Shown here: in pieces, positions 49,789-61,774 of the stretch
Numbering within the stretch: position 1 is the first letter of the stretch
Layout: every line of letters begins with the position of its first letter
Source: Argentina anserina
Lineage: Eukaryota; Streptophyta; Magnoliopsida; Rosales; Rosaceae
Length of the DNA stretch: 64,000 bases
Assembly (NCBI RefSeq): GCF_933775445.1
Contig: NC_065877.1
Coordinates: 22,816,001 to 22,880,000 of the forward strand
Direction of reading: 5' to 3'
The notes under the pieces: generated by a model
Seen by the model: only the letters and a program-made list of their open reading frames with translations
Databases searched by the model: none
What the model was told of the DNA's origin: nothing
Program-made: the position numbers and the translations under genes

Positions 49789-52072
49789 AACTTAATTACA
49801 CACAACGTGTTTGTTTTGTTTCTAGTTAATATTAATAAATGTGTGTATGCAAATTGGCTAGTTTAGAAAATAGTGGATATTGTTTTTCCAATTCAAATAT
49901 TTCAAATCGGTTATCCTACTATGACAGTTTCTAATAGATCATATGGTTTTCAAGCAAAATTCAGTTCCCCCCCCCCCCCCCCGGCCACAACCCTTATTTT
50001 TGCTCTCGCTAATTTATAGACTTTATAAATGATTTACGCATCTAAAAATACGATGATTCAATGAAAAATTTATATATTAATTATTATACATGCATGTTTG
50101 CGGATAGGGTTTGTGTTTGACATACTCAGTAACTCAAATGTGTGATAGTAATGTTGATACAGAACTAATTTAAGTCGGTTCTTTTAAACATGCATGCAGA
50201 ACTTTTTGTCAAGAAGAACTAATTTATGTTTAACTATAAAGTTGATACAGAACTGATTTATAGACTTTTTTAGGACATTGAAAAAAAAAATCGGTTCTTT
50301 TAATATGAAATGCTTAATGACCTAAGTTTTGGAATTCTGTTCCATTTCAGAGTACCCTGTGCAAATTAGAAAGGTAATTGCCAGTGGGACATTCTCTTTT
50401 AATTCAACTTTTCAGAACAACCACTCAGTCATGAACTTTAATACAGGTGAATTATTTGAATGCAAATCGAATCAAATACGTGCAAGAAAGATTTCGAACC
50501 AACGTAAACGAAATGAAAAAAAAAAGGAGAAAAACAATATTGCAAGAGATGAGAATCAATGGCCCCCTCCGTTTATGGCATGCATTGACATGACATGACA
50601 TGATCAAATAGCTTAGGTAAAGGTTCATATGTAAACAAGTGCTATTGCATGAAGGTTCAATTACTTGTCGCTTTTAGATTCAAAACAGAAATTAATTTTG
50701 GTTTGGTGCGATCGCTAGATGTTGATAATAGTACGTAGACGAACTCTACTTCTCTATTCGATGATCCGGCAATCGATGATATTGATTTTGCCTTTGCCAC
50801 TAACAATGTAGCAAGGTTCTCAACGCGTAGGGTGGTGAGTCATTTGTTCATATATATTAGCTAGGGTGGTACATGACTCCAAACAATATGTCATATCACT
50901 TTGAATTCTAATTTTTGAGATATTTGCCTTTCTGTGTTGATTTTTTGTATTATTGAAATGAATATCAACGTTAAAGTGAAGTTCAGACAAACATATAATG
51001 TATTAGATTCGTACGTAATTATTTTTAATCGTTTCATTTTGTGAACCAATAAAGTCTCGTGTGCTAAATTTTTAATTTGGTTATTCATTACATGTTCTTA
51101 AGATTTTGTTGATGTGCAATCAAATTTAACTTTTATATAACTGGTCATATTTTTTATGCTTAAACGGAGAAACATATATTTGGCTATAGTTAAAGCCACA
51201 CACAACACCCATATAATTTATTTCAAACTTTTTTATCATTCTTCTTCTATATATACAGTAACAAATATATTTTTGCGATGGAAGTGCTGTTTGAGGTTAT
51301 AAAGGAGGGTGCGTTCTAGAATAGGCCCGATCTCCGAGAGCCTGAGTGTTTCTTTTTTGGACGGCATTAATGTGTTAACTATTCAATTACTGCGGTGAAA
51401 TCTTATCAGTTATTTTTTTTAAAACAATCCTTTCAAATCAGGACATATCAAATTGACAAGTTCTCGGTTCTCCTCATGTTCGATCACCTCTTTTATTCTC
51501 CTCATGTTCTATTGAATCTAGATCCTAGATGCAATCATGGAGACATATCAAGTGTAAATTTTTCTATCATTCCCTCCACCTCTTGGTCTTCATACAAACC
51601 CATAATCAATTCTAAACTTGGATGAACCCAGAATCAATTCTCACCAAACTCCTATGTGATTTGCTCTTCTTACCCAACAATCTGTGAACTCAGAATCATA
51701 TCGATTTGCAAACAAGCTTCAATCTTCCCTCACTTCCGAGATGTTCATTGAACGTTCCGAGAAAAGAAAATCTTAGAGTTAGACAACAATCCGAGAAATT
51801 GATGGAAGAACTAAACTGAAATGGAAGAATATAAATTGGGCTCACCAAATCGTGGTCAATTAAATTGCTGGAACCTTGGGAAGTTGTCCATGGAAGCTCT
51901 GCTAACTGCAATCTCCGACAAGACTATGATTTGAATGGAAAAAATGATCGATAAGTATGAGCCTGTAGAGTAGAAGGAGCAGAGAATGAATATGTTGATA
52001 CATGAGCTAGACCTCAAGGGAAGACGACGGCGCAAGGCTGAGAAGGAGGTGGGGTGGTGGTCTGGTCTCGGT

Positions 52073-52110
<38 letters not shown>

Positions 52111-52266
52111 TGAAATAGCCAAATAAGAGGATGAATTTTTAAAAGAAAGATTGGGCCGGGTATTGGGCTCTAGAGAAGAGACTTTGGGCTTTCTTTAAAG
52201 TCTGAAAAACTAAAACCCAAACTAAAAATCTACTTTCAAAAAACATTTTAGAAACAAGTAAAAACT

Positions 52267-52268
<2 letters not shown>
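49021..52268. other. Intergenic region with simple repeats, no gene supported
   Basis: Contains a (TA)n run near 49750 followed by a T-run, a 16-base C-run (49967-49982) and a (GA)n run (about 52071-52110). An 88-codon minus-strand frame beginning at 52122 starts within the CT complement of that run and has a hydrophobic Ser/Leu start, but this is repeat-derived. No conserved domain is recognisable in any frame. Confidence 0.45.

Positions 52269-52305
<37 letters not shown>
52269..52305. repeat. (TA)n microsatellite
   Basis: About 18 TA units at the left edge of a foldback element; a matching run borders its right edge at 52651-52682. Confidence 0.9.
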
Positions 52306-52308
<3 letters not shown>

Positions 52309-52648
52309 CATATCCAGAGTGAAGTTCTAATTTTGGCACACTTTTCGGTCAAATCTTTTCACCATAAGAGATTCAATATTTAGATATGTTATTCAAGATC
52401 ATCTCTATAAAGTTTCATCCAATTTGATAATGATTTGAGGTTTCAAAATTGAGATTCACATGAACGGTTCACGTTGAACAGTTTTAATTCATTCATTGAT
52501 TTAATCTAATTTCAATACCTTAGCGATGTCTGAATTAGATGAAATTTTGTAAAGCTGATCTTGAATAACATACCTAAATATTGAATCGCTTAAGCTGAAA
52601 AAATTTAACCGAAAAGTGTGCCAAAATTGGAACTTCACTCTGGATATG

Positions 52649-52650
<2 letters not shown>
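52306..52650. mobile_element. Near-perfect foldback element bounded by (TA)n
   Basis: The ends TCCATATCCAGAGTGAAGTT pair exactly, and pairing continues for about 95 bases with few mismatches (TTTTGGCACACTTTTCGGT on both arms, then GATTCAATATTTAG.TATG). The loop has CACATGAACGGTTCACGTT. No coding capacity. Transcription would give a long hairpin. Closely related to 38311-38707. Confidence 0.8.
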
Positions 52651-52682
<32 letters not shown>

Positions 52683-52684
<2 letters not shown>

Positions 52685-53426
52685 TGTTGCTAAATGTACC
52701 CAGTAAATTAAGCATACCTAGCACATCAATTTTTGTCACAAATTTTCCCATTTTACCCCTGTGTCTATCTATTACCCAGCATTTGTGTCATAAAACCAAA
52801 CTAAACAACTCTCTTCCATGACCAGGATCGTGATCCTTGAGCAATGCAAATGTCAAAAGAAAACAATTACGAAAAAGAGAGAAAGTTTGTACATCTGATC
52901 ATCAATCTTCATAGACAAATGGTCCTATATATACTGCATATTGAAAGTCAACCCAAAAATTTAAAAACACCAAAAGTACTGTTGATTGGTTTTTTTGGAT
53001 TACTGCAACTGTAGATTGTTCATATAGTGAAACCCAGAAAGGGGGTGCCAATTGGGTCATTAAGCATGATCATTTGTAAAACTATACCGACATGAACTTG
53101 GATCTTGATGTCATCAAACTCCCTACGCTTTCAGAATTTTTTCACCTAATACCCAATGCACCTAACCATAATGAATCATGTTCCTCCTTATCTCAAGTGC
53201 ATAACTGATAATCTAACATTCTTATCCATCATGTTTTGATGCCATACGGTTAATTTCGATAGCAGAATAACGATTAGGGACAGAGGAGAGGTTCCACCAC
53301 CGCCAAGGCAAATTTTGCAGTTTAATTTGCAGTTTCAATCATCTTTTTATTCAAGCAGGGGTATAATTGGTTATAAAATTAATGTTGGGCATGCAAAGAA
53401 ATTTGTTGGGTACATATAGCAGGTAT
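52683..53426. other. Intergenic DNA, no gene seen
   Basis: No coding frame of note, no repeat boundary; ordinary AT-rich sequence between two foldback elements. Confidence 0.5.
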
Positions 53427-53835
53427 ACGGGGCTTTTCAGGTAAGGAGGCCTTTATCTTAGCTTAAGGTACGGATTTTCATTTCTGACCAACTTTTTGAT
53501 CGAGTTTTCACATCTCCACTGTCCAATATATATGCTATAACGTATAGATCATCTCCACAAAATTTCACCCGATTCCATCACTGTTAAGGCACTCATAACT
53601 TCGATTTTCTACTCAAAATATGAACGGTTCAGGTTTGGCAAATTGAATACGTCTATTGGTTTTGATTAGTTTGATACCTTAACGATCATGAAATCAGCTG
53701 AAATTTTGTGGAGATGATTTATACATTATAAACTAGATATTGGACGGTGGAGATGTGAAAACTCGATCGAAAAGTTGAAAAAAAATGAAAATCTGTACCT
53801 TAGCTTAAGGTACGGACCTCCGCACCTGAAAAGCT

Positions 53836-53868
<33 letters not shown>
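53427..53868. mobile_element. Foldback element with (TA)n at right
   Basis: The left arm from GGGGCTTTTCAGGTAAGGAG through CTTAGCTTAAGGTACGGATT and GAGTTTTCACATCTCC is matched inverted by GGAGATGTGAAAACTC, AATCTGTACCTTAGCTTAAG and CTCCGCACCTGAAAAGCTCC. The (TA)n run occupies 53839-53868. The centre includes AATATGAACGGTTC. Same family as the truncated copy at 6671-6970. Confidence 0.75.
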
Positions 53869-53869
<1 letters not shown>

Positions 53870-54026
53870 CCGAGCATTTGAAAAATATTCTGAAAATATT
53901 TCCAAGCCCGTGGCAACATGAAGTTTAATATCGGCATACTAAACTACGTTTTCGACATTTAGAGAAAATGTAGATTAATTAGTTATAAGTAACAGCGATA
54001 GAGATTTAAAAATCTGGGGTATTACA
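53869..54026 (-). repeat. Fragment of another TGTAATACCCC LTR, minus strand
   Basis: On the minus strand it starts TGTAATACCCCAGATTTTTA and runs for about 160 bases before meeting the (TA)n run. The start sequence is typical of chromovirus LTRs. Too short for a firm family call. Confidence 0.4.
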
Positions 54027-55560
54027 TTTCACACTAGCCAATGTAATCCGTATATTTATATTTATTTATTTATGGACCCTATAAAAATTTAGTCCACTTT
54101 GCACCTCGTCTGACTTTTATATTAAAACATTTATACTAGGTTTAAAATAAAACTATCGCATTATGAAACAACTATATAAATGAAATATCCCAAGATCGAT
54201 CGACAACAGTCGATGTTATCGCTATATATATTTAGGGACCCTGTAAAAATTTCATCCAATTCGGATCTCGTTTGACCGTCAGAGTTTTCATTAAACCAAA
54301 AACACCACTAATATACCGTAAACGATGACCCATTACCTGGTTGCGAATGCCGAAAGTCATTTCCATATTTGAAATCACCTAATTTTTTTCACCAAGTGTG
54401 CATGGTTAAATTGAGGAAACTCATTTGGCAAAACCCCGGTTAATGAGGTTTTAATATGTCAAAACGCCTATTTTTTTGTTGACAGAAAAATTCTGACAGC
54501 TAAACAAGGTCCGAATTGGACTCAATTTTAACGGGTTCCCTAAATATATATACCAATCACATCGGCTAGTATCGATCGAACATAATCATAATTGAAGTTG
54601 TCGACCGCCGAAGTGTCCACTAATGTCTCATAACCTTTTATAATATGTTTGATATAAAACAAAAGCATTATGAAACGACTATGTGAAAGAAACTTCTCAG
54701 GATTGATTGATACCAGCCGATGTGATCGGTATATGTATTTAGGGACCCTGTAAACATTTCATCCCATTTGGACCTCGTTTTACCGTTAGAATTTTCGGTA
54801 AACCAAAAACACTACTAATACGCCCTAAAGATGACCCATTACCTGGTTGCGAACGCCGAAAGTCATTTGCATATTTGATATCATCTAATTTTTTTCACCA
54901 AGCGTGTGCGATCGAATCGAGGAAACTCATTTGGCAAAACCCCGGTCAATGAGGTTTTAATATTTTAAAACGCCTATTTTTTTGCTGACCTAAAATTCAG
55001 ACGGTTAAACGAGGTCCGAATTGGATGAAATTTTAACAGGATCCCTAAATATATATACTAACCACATCGGCTGGTGTCGATTAATCACGAGAAGTTTGTT
55101 TCATATAATCACTTTTATAATGTGATAATTTTCTTTTAAACCTAATATAAAGGTTATGATACTTTAGTAGACACTTCGGTGATCGACAATTATAGTTCGG
55201 AATATAGACGGTTGACTCCAGCCGATGTGATCAGTTTATATATGTAGAGACCCCGTAAAATTTTTATCTAATTCAGACCTCGTTTGACCGTTCAAACTTA
55301 CGGTTAACTGAAAAATAAGCGCTTTTTCAATTTCAAACCCCTTTGACGGGGACTTTACCAAATGGGTTTCTTTGATTTGAACGCGCTCGATCCGTCACAT
55401 AAATTAGGTGGTTTGTTATATGCTACTTTAACGCCAAGGTGAGAAGTCAAAGTAGAATGTTATTTTAATGATGTGACAAATTAAAATTCCAACGCCCAAA
55501 GTCTTTAATTTAAGATAAATATTTTATGAGGTATGGGGCGTTATAATTGGTCTCAAGAAG
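54027..55560. repeat. Array of alternately inverted repeat modules
   Basis: A module of about 100 bp (TTTAGGGACCCTGTAAA..TTTCATCC followed by a CTCGTTTGACCGT block) occurs direct at about 54220-54290, inverted near 54500-54570, direct near 54735-54790, inverted near 54995-55075, and direct again near 55220-55300. Linked modules alternate with it: GAGGAAACTCATTTGGCAAAACCCCGG (54413, 54918, inverted near 55340) and GCATTATGAAACRACTATRT (54158, 54665, with an inverted relative near 55095). The right end on the minus strand reads TATAACGCCCCATACC, resembling a chromovirus LTR start. No coding capacity. Confidence 0.65.
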
Positions 55561-57479
55561 GTTGTCTTTCACGGTAGTGTCCACTAATGTTAATGTAACA
55601 ATAAATCTTTTAATAAATTTAATCGAAACATTATTATTAAAGTTACATATGATGTTATTAAGTTCTTAAACCCGTGTGTAAACATATGATGGTATATTAA
55701 TTATGTATTTAATTCTAGTAGTGTTCACTTTGGGCTATGAACCTAGTTAGAATAGAAATGACAAACCAACAGAACCCTTCTACTACTATTGTTAGTTTTA
55801 AAACTTTTTGCATAATCCATGTAGATATAAATCAACATAACCTTACTCATAAGAAAGTATCGCACAAAGGTAGTACACAAACAAGCTCAAAATCGTGTAG
55901 AAATCAATCAAGACCTTTCATTTCCATATGAAAAAAAATTGTTTGATTTTTAATATGGTTGGTTGAAGTTTTCAGATTGAGATTAATCAATCTAGTCTAT
56001 CTAGTTATGAGTTTCAATTTGCGTGAGGTTGTTGCTAGTAAGTTCTTATTTTTCTATTCCTCTCAACTCATTCTTTTGATCGTGTTGTTAATCATTTTTT
56101 ACTATTTATCTTATTTATACAAAATTAATCAATAATTTCATTTTAGTAATATTGGGAAGAAATCTAATGACATGTCATTAGTCAAAATTAATCAAGACCA
56201 TTAAATGACTTTATATCCAAGGGTTCATATTATGTGTAAAAATTTGTGTCAAATTTTATGTCATTGAACCGGACTCATATTCAATTTATGGTTAACCTCC
56301 ATAAGTTTGGGTAAAAGAAATTGAAATAAAACAAAATATAACAATAGCATGGTACTTAACAAATACACCCTTTGATGATGCACACACTTAGAGTAAAAAA
56401 AATCGTAACTCATTCCAAAAACATTCTTTTCCAATCGATGGGTCAAATCAATTCAAATTCGGCCACAGTCACCATGTAAAACCAATTTGATATTGCGCCT
56501 CCCTCTAACCCACTTAAATCTCCACTGCAGCCACTTCTCACGTGTGGTTAAAGAAATGGGTGAGAGTCAGATTTATCCTACCCCTTCGAAAACTTACCTT
56601 CCTCCCTCACGTGCGTTTTGAGTGCTCGCAACACCAATTTTCTAACGTTAACAGATGTATGTGGTCCCCGCTGGGCCATGCTGCTCAGCCCAATCCCGCG
56701 TCGCCACGATAGCAAAATACCTTTTGGGCTCTTGGAGAGTTGGCGCATAACAGAATGCTCCATAAAGGAGTTGCGGAAAAGCAAAAACAGTGTTCGATCA
56801 ACTCCCCAATCTTATCATAAACATGTGGTGCACGTTCTGAATTACAGACTTTGCCCAATATCTGGTACGTTTGAGGAACAAGGTCTATGACTCATTATGC
56901 AGGTAGGCATATCGATCATTCATGCCACACTGTAATTTAAATGGGGCTCAGAGAATTAAGCTTCCTTTTTTTTGTGTCTAAGTTTGAAATTGAAGATTGA
57001 GGGTTTTTTTTCAATGAGTAATTCATAAATGGGAGTATGGGACAAACCCCGACCAGGCTGATAAACTCAGGCCCAAAGTACAAGTAAAACCCAAACAGCT
57101 CAGGAGTACTGATCGATTGTGGAGTGTCAGACGTACTTTTGGTTTTGGGTTCCTCATATCTGAGTACGCCGGTCATCTTTATATCTTCTGTTTTGCCTTA
57201 TTTGAGTACCCGAATATGAGGTGGCAAGTTCCGGAATTTGAGTCTCCGACTACAGACTTGAGACTTTCGATCTATTCTATCGTCCATGCTACTTGACTAT
57301 TCCAAGTTCCTATTAACTCTCTCTCTCGAAAAATTATTATGCGCATTCATTCTACTTTGATACACATTCCAACTTCCGAATTGAAAGTTTTAGTCCGACA
57401 GACAAATCGTTTTATTTTTCCAATTTGACCTTGTGTTCTATTTGCATGCATGGTTGCATCCTGGAGACGTCAGACGTCG
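55561..57479. other. Intergenic DNA left of the young copia insertion
   Basis: Short frames on both strands at 56578-56890 lie in a slightly GC-richer stretch but show no domain I recognise. Nothing supports a gene. The last bases, CGTCG (57475-57479), are the left flank of the copia insertion. Confidence 0.4.
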
Positions 57480-57741
57480 TGTTAATATATGTCTTGAATC
57501 ATCCAATCTGTTCTGGCGGCTAATCTGTATATCGGGTTATACTAGGTTATGGTTTCCTATTAGGACTAGTATATCGGGTTTAGGGTTGTATATAAACAAC
57601 CTATTGTGTGTTGTGTATGGGTTGTTCTGTATTTTTTTCCTCAACATAATAAAACTGTTCTTCTTCTGTCCGTGGACGTAGCTAACACACATCGTTAGCG
57701 AACCACGTAAATCTGTGTTCTTTCTTGCACTAGTTATAACA
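57480..57741 (+). repeat. 5' LTR of the young copia element
   Basis: 262 bp, TGTTAATATATG ... TTATAACA. Contains TTGTATATAAACAACC (TATA box, near 57588) and an AATAAAAC polyadenylation-like motif near 57650. Confidence 0.95.
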
Positions 57742-57744
57742 AAC

Positions 57745-57756
57745 TGGTATCAGAGC
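57745..57756 (+). other. Primer-binding site (initiator tRNA-Met type)
   Basis: TGGTATCAGAGC follows the LTR end after three bases. It is complementary to the 3' end of plant initiator methionine tRNA, the usual primer of Ty1/copia reverse transcription. Confidence 0.95.
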
Positions 57757-57789
57757 CAGCTGGCCTGGTTGTGATTTCCGCCAAGAAAG

Positions 57790-58900
57790 ATGTCTGGTTT
57801 GAATGTGAAGATTGATAAATTCACAGGGAGGAACAGCTTCAGTTTATGGCAGATCAAGATGCGAGCCTTGTTAAAACAACAAGGGATATGGGCGCCGCTG
57901 GTTAAGAAGTCAGGGGATCAAGAAATCGCTGAGATGACCAGTCTGGAGGAGAAGGCACACTCGACAATTCTGTTGTGCCTTGCAGATGATATAATCACCG
58001 AAGTCGCAGAGGAGGAATCTGCGGCTGGTCTGTGGTTGAAGCTTGAGAGTCTATACATGACGAAGTCTTTAACCAACAAGTTGCTTCTAAAGCGACGTCT
58101 GTTCGGTCTGCGTATGGAAGAAGGTACATCTCTAAGAGATCACTTATATCAGTTAAACACTGTTCTATTAGATTTGCGTAATATCGATGTTAAAATTGAT
58201 GATGAGGATGCTGCTCTAATTCTGTTGGTATCTCTACCTTCGTCGTATGAGAATTTTGTGGATTCTTTTATTGGTGGGAGAGATACTCTGACTCTGGAGG
58301 ATGTTAGATCATCATTACATACTAGAGATATGCATCATAAGGCGACCGGTACTAGTTCAGACAGTCAGGCTGCAGGGTTGGTAGCCAGTGGAAGTTTGGG
58401 ACAGAAAGGTTCGGGGAAGAAGAAATATAAGAATCCAGTTTCAAAGGGTTCCAAATCCAATGATGTCTGTAACTACTGTAAAGAGAAGGGACATTGGAAA
58501 AACGAATGTCCAAAGAAGAAGAAGCAGTCTGAGAAAGCATCAGGTACTGCTGTTGTAGCAGAAGTTGACACCACTTCGGAAGAAGATCTGGCCTTGGTTG
58601 CAGATGCACACATACATCACAGGGATGTGTGGATTTTGGATACCGGGGCGTCTTATCATATATGTCCACGCAGAGAGTGGTTTTCAACCTATGAGCAGAT
58701 AGATGGAGGCAATATTTCTATGACAAACAGTTCTGCAAGTAAGGTGGTTGGAATTGGCTCAATAAAAATACGGACACATGATGGTAAATTCTGTACATTG
58801 AATGATGTTAGGCATGCTCCACACATGACGAAAAACCTGATTTCTTTGGGTCTTCTAGATAGCAAAGGTTTCAAGTACAAAGGCTCATGTGGTTCTGAAA
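57790..58900 (+). pseudogene. Copia gag and protease, broken at the integrase junction
   Basis: Opens MSGLNVKIDKFTGRNSFSLW, the Gag start typical of Tnt1-like elements (SLW near residue 20 as in the family's F.TW/LW). The nucleic-acid-binding zinc knuckle CNYCKEKGHWKNEC occupies residues 227-240 with all four ligands. The aspartic protease active site DTGAS is at residue 284 with a plausible ILGxG-like region (KVVGIGSIKI) after it. The frame is lost after about residue 365 (LDSKGFKYKGS): the following integrase sequence continues in another frame, and a dozen or so residues expected here in relatives are missing, so a deletion not divisible by three is likely. The open frame runs on to 58989 without meaning. 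Confidence 0.9.
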
Positions 58901-59944
58901 GGTGTCAAGCGAGGTACTTTATATATTCTACAAGGTTCAACGTTGTCAGACTCAGCTGTTGTTGCATCATCAGAGGTTCACAAGGATGATATGACCAAGC
59001 TATGGCACATGAGGCTTGGTCATATGAGTGAAAGAGGGATGCAAATTCTGTCAAAGAATGATCTTCTTGGTGGCCACAAGGTCAAGGATTTTAGTTTCTG
59101 TAAACATTGTATCTTTGGGAAGCTACATCGCAGAAAATTTCCTAAAGCGATTCATAGAACTAAAGGCACGCTTGATTATATCCATTCTGATTGTTGGGGT
59201 CCCTCTCGCGTTGACTCTTTGGGAGGTCACAGATATTTTGTGTCTATGATTGATGACTACTCAAGAATGACTTGGGTGTTCATGATGAAGCATAAAAGTG
59301 ACGCCTTCAAGAATTTCAAGCAGTGGAAGGCATTAGTTGAAAATCAAACAAAGAAGAAGATCAAGAGGCTGCGAACTGATAATGGTCTGAAATTCTGTTC
59401 TGCTGAATTTAATGATTTCTGCAAGACTGAAGGTATTGCAAGGCACCATACAGTCTGGAATACACCACAGCAAAATGGTGTAGCAGAACGTATGAATCAG
59501 ACACTTCTGGAGAGAGCTAGGTGCATGCTCTCTAATGCTGGATTAGAAAGAAGGTTCTGGGCAGAAGCGGTGAATATTGCTTGTTATCTGATAAATCGTA
59601 GACCACACACAGGTATACATCTCAAAACACCTTATGAGATGTGGTCTGGTAAGTCTGCTGATTACTCCAATCTGAGGATTTTTGGGTGTTCTGCTTACTA
59701 TCATGTAAGTGAGGGTAAGTTAGAACCAAGAGCTAAAAAAGGAGTGTTTGTAGGCTATGGAGATGGGGTTAAAGGTTTCAGAATCTGGTCTCCATCTGAA
59801 AGGAGGGTTATACTGAGTAGGAATGTAGTATTTGATGAAAATTCTATGTTTAACCCTACTATGAAGTCTGTGGTTGTATCAGAAAATTGTAGTGTTGAGA
59901 AACAGGTGGAGCAACAAGTCACTGAAGATGTGAGTGAACCATAA
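58889..59944 (+). pseudogene. Copia integrase segment, ended by an in-frame TAA
   Basis: Begins in mid-protein (LKGVKRGTLYILQGST). The zinc-binding HHCC part reads LWHMRLGHMSERG ... FCKHCIFGKLHR. Core catalytic residues of the D,D,E integrase are visible: HSDCWGP (first Asp), RTDNGLKF (second Asp), and PQQNGVAERMNQTLLERAR (Glu). The C-terminal GKLEPRAKKGVFVGYGDG block is also present. It ends EDVSEP followed by TAA at 59942-59944. The same frame continues open afterwards into reverse transcriptase, so this is a single nonsense change between integrase and reverse transcriptase, not a frameshift. The linker after it (QEDQHLHSESEQ) is acidic as usual. Confidence 0.92.
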
Positions 59945-61660
59945 CAAGAAGATCAACACTTACATTCAGAATCAGAACAAATGGTTGCTAATCAGCATGG
60001 TCTGGCTCATGAGCGATCTAGGAGACCAAACTTTAGGAAACCACCTACAAGGTATGGTTTTGAGGACATGGTGGCTTATGCACTACAGGTTGCTGAAGAT
60101 GTGGATCCTCATGAGCCGTCCACCTACAAGGAAGCAGTTACAAGTACAGAGTCAGCTCAATGGCTTGCTGCAATGGGAGATGAAATGGAATCACTTCAGA
60201 AAAATCAGACTTGGGAATTGACCAAACGACCTGATCAGGGGAGAAAGGTTATTACTTGCAAATGGGTTTTCAAGAAGAAAGAAGGGTTGTCATCTGCTGA
60301 GGGCATCAAGTATAAAGCTCGAGTAGTTGGAAGAGGGTTCCATCAGAAAGAGGGAGTTGACTACAATGAGATTTTCTCACCTGTGGTCAGACATACTTCT
60401 ATCAGGGTGCTACTAGCCATAGTTGCACATCAAAATTTGGAGCTTGAGCAATTAGATGTGAAGACAGCGTTCTTACATGGAGAATTGGAAGAAGAGATTT
60501 ACATGACTCAGCCAGATGGTTTTCAAGTCCCCGGAAAGGAAGACTATGTTTGCAAGTTGAAGAAGTCCTTGTATGGACTAAAGCAGTCCCCTAGACAGTG
60601 GTACAAGAGGTTTGATAGCTATATGATAGAGATCGACTACATCAGGAGTCCGTATGATTGTTGTGTCTACTACAACAAGTTAACAAATGGTTCCCTCATT
60701 TATCTGGTCCTGTATGTAGATGATATGCTGATAGCTGCAAAAGACAAGTCTGATATTCAGAAGTTGAAGGGTCTCCTCAGTGCAGAGTTTGAGATGAAGG
60801 ATTTGGGGATGGAGATTTACCGGGATAGAAGTCAGAAGAAGCTTTTCTTATCACAGAAAGGCTACATCCAGAAAATATTATCCAAGTTTGGTATGTCTAC
60901 ATCCAAATCTTTAGATACTCCAAGTGCTGCAAATATTCATCTGTCTACTGCGTTTGCACCTAAATCTGCTGAGGAGAAGGAATACATGTCTCGAGTTCCT
61001 TATGCTAATGCAGTAGGAAGCTTGATGTATGCTATGGTTTGCACTAGGCCTGATCTTGCACACGCTGTTAGTGTTGTCAACAGATTTATGGGCGATCCTG
61101 GGAAGGAGCATTGGCAGGTTGTGAAGAGGATTTTTCGGTATCTCAGAGGTACGTCTGATGTTGGTCTCATTTATGGAGGTAATACAAATGATACAAACTG
61201 TTTGGTAACAGACTATTCAGATAGCGATTATGCTGGAGATGTTGACACTAGGAGATCTATGACTGGTTATGTCTTTACTCTTGGTGGCTCTGTTGTTAGC
61301 TGGAAAGCTACTTTGCAGCCTACAGTGACTTTGTCTACTACTGAAGCAGAGTACATGGCTCTGACAGCCGCTGCAAAGGAAGGCATATGGTTGAGGGGAC
61401 TGGTCAGTAGTCTTGGTTTGTATCATGATCAGGCTATAGTATATTGCGACAGTTTGAGTGCAATATGTTTAGCTAAGGATCAAGTTCATCATGAGAGGAC
61501 TAAGCACATTGATGTCAGGTATCATTTTCTGAGAGATGAGAGCAGAATTAAGGGGAAGAAGGTGGGCACTGCTGACAATCCCGCTGATATGTTCACCAAG
61601 TCGGTTCCACACAGCAAGTTCCAACATTGTTTGGACTTGCTAAATGTTACAAGCTGTTAG
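59945..61660 (+). pseudogene. Copia reverse transcriptase and RNase H segment
   Basis: Open in one frame from the TAA to TAG at 61660. Reverse transcriptase landmarks: YKEAVTSTESAQWLAAMGDE, VITCKWVFKKK, YKARVVGRGFHQKEGVDYNE, VKTAFLHGELEEEIYM, SLYGLKQSPRQWYKRFD, and the catalytic YVDDM near 60713. RNase H landmarks: SDSDYAGDVDTRRSMTGYVF, TTEAEYMAL, CDSLSAICLAKDQ, and the end DNPADMFTKSVP. After EFEMKDLG the text goes straight to MEIYRDR; relatives have about seven more residues here, so an in-frame deletion of about 21 bases between GGG repeats (near 60808) is inferred. Folding into an active enzyme is doubtful because that segment lies just after the catalytic loop. Confidence 0.93.
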
Positions 61661-61759
61661 TTGCCCTTTGGGGGCGACATCTGGGGCAGAATGAGTTATC
61701 TGTACATCTGGCATCACTATGGTGCGTCTGGTACATCTGTTATTTGTGAGAGGATTGAA

Positions 61760-61774
61760 GTCAAGGTGGAGATT
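61760..61774 (+). other. Polypurine tract
   Basis: GTCAAGGTGGAGATT lies immediately before the 3' LTR. AAGGTGGAGATT directly upstream of TGTT is the standard plus-strand primer sequence of plant Ty1/copia elements. Confidence 0.9.

Noticed and set aside
51856..52122. 88-codon minus-strand frame with a signal-peptide-like start
   Set aside because: The hydrophobic Ser/Leu start is encoded by the (GA)n/(CT)n run. The rest matches no family I know.
56578..56890. Overlapping 68- and 90-codon frames on opposite strands
   Set aside because: No motif, no splice context that improves them, and mutual overlap makes at least one spurious.
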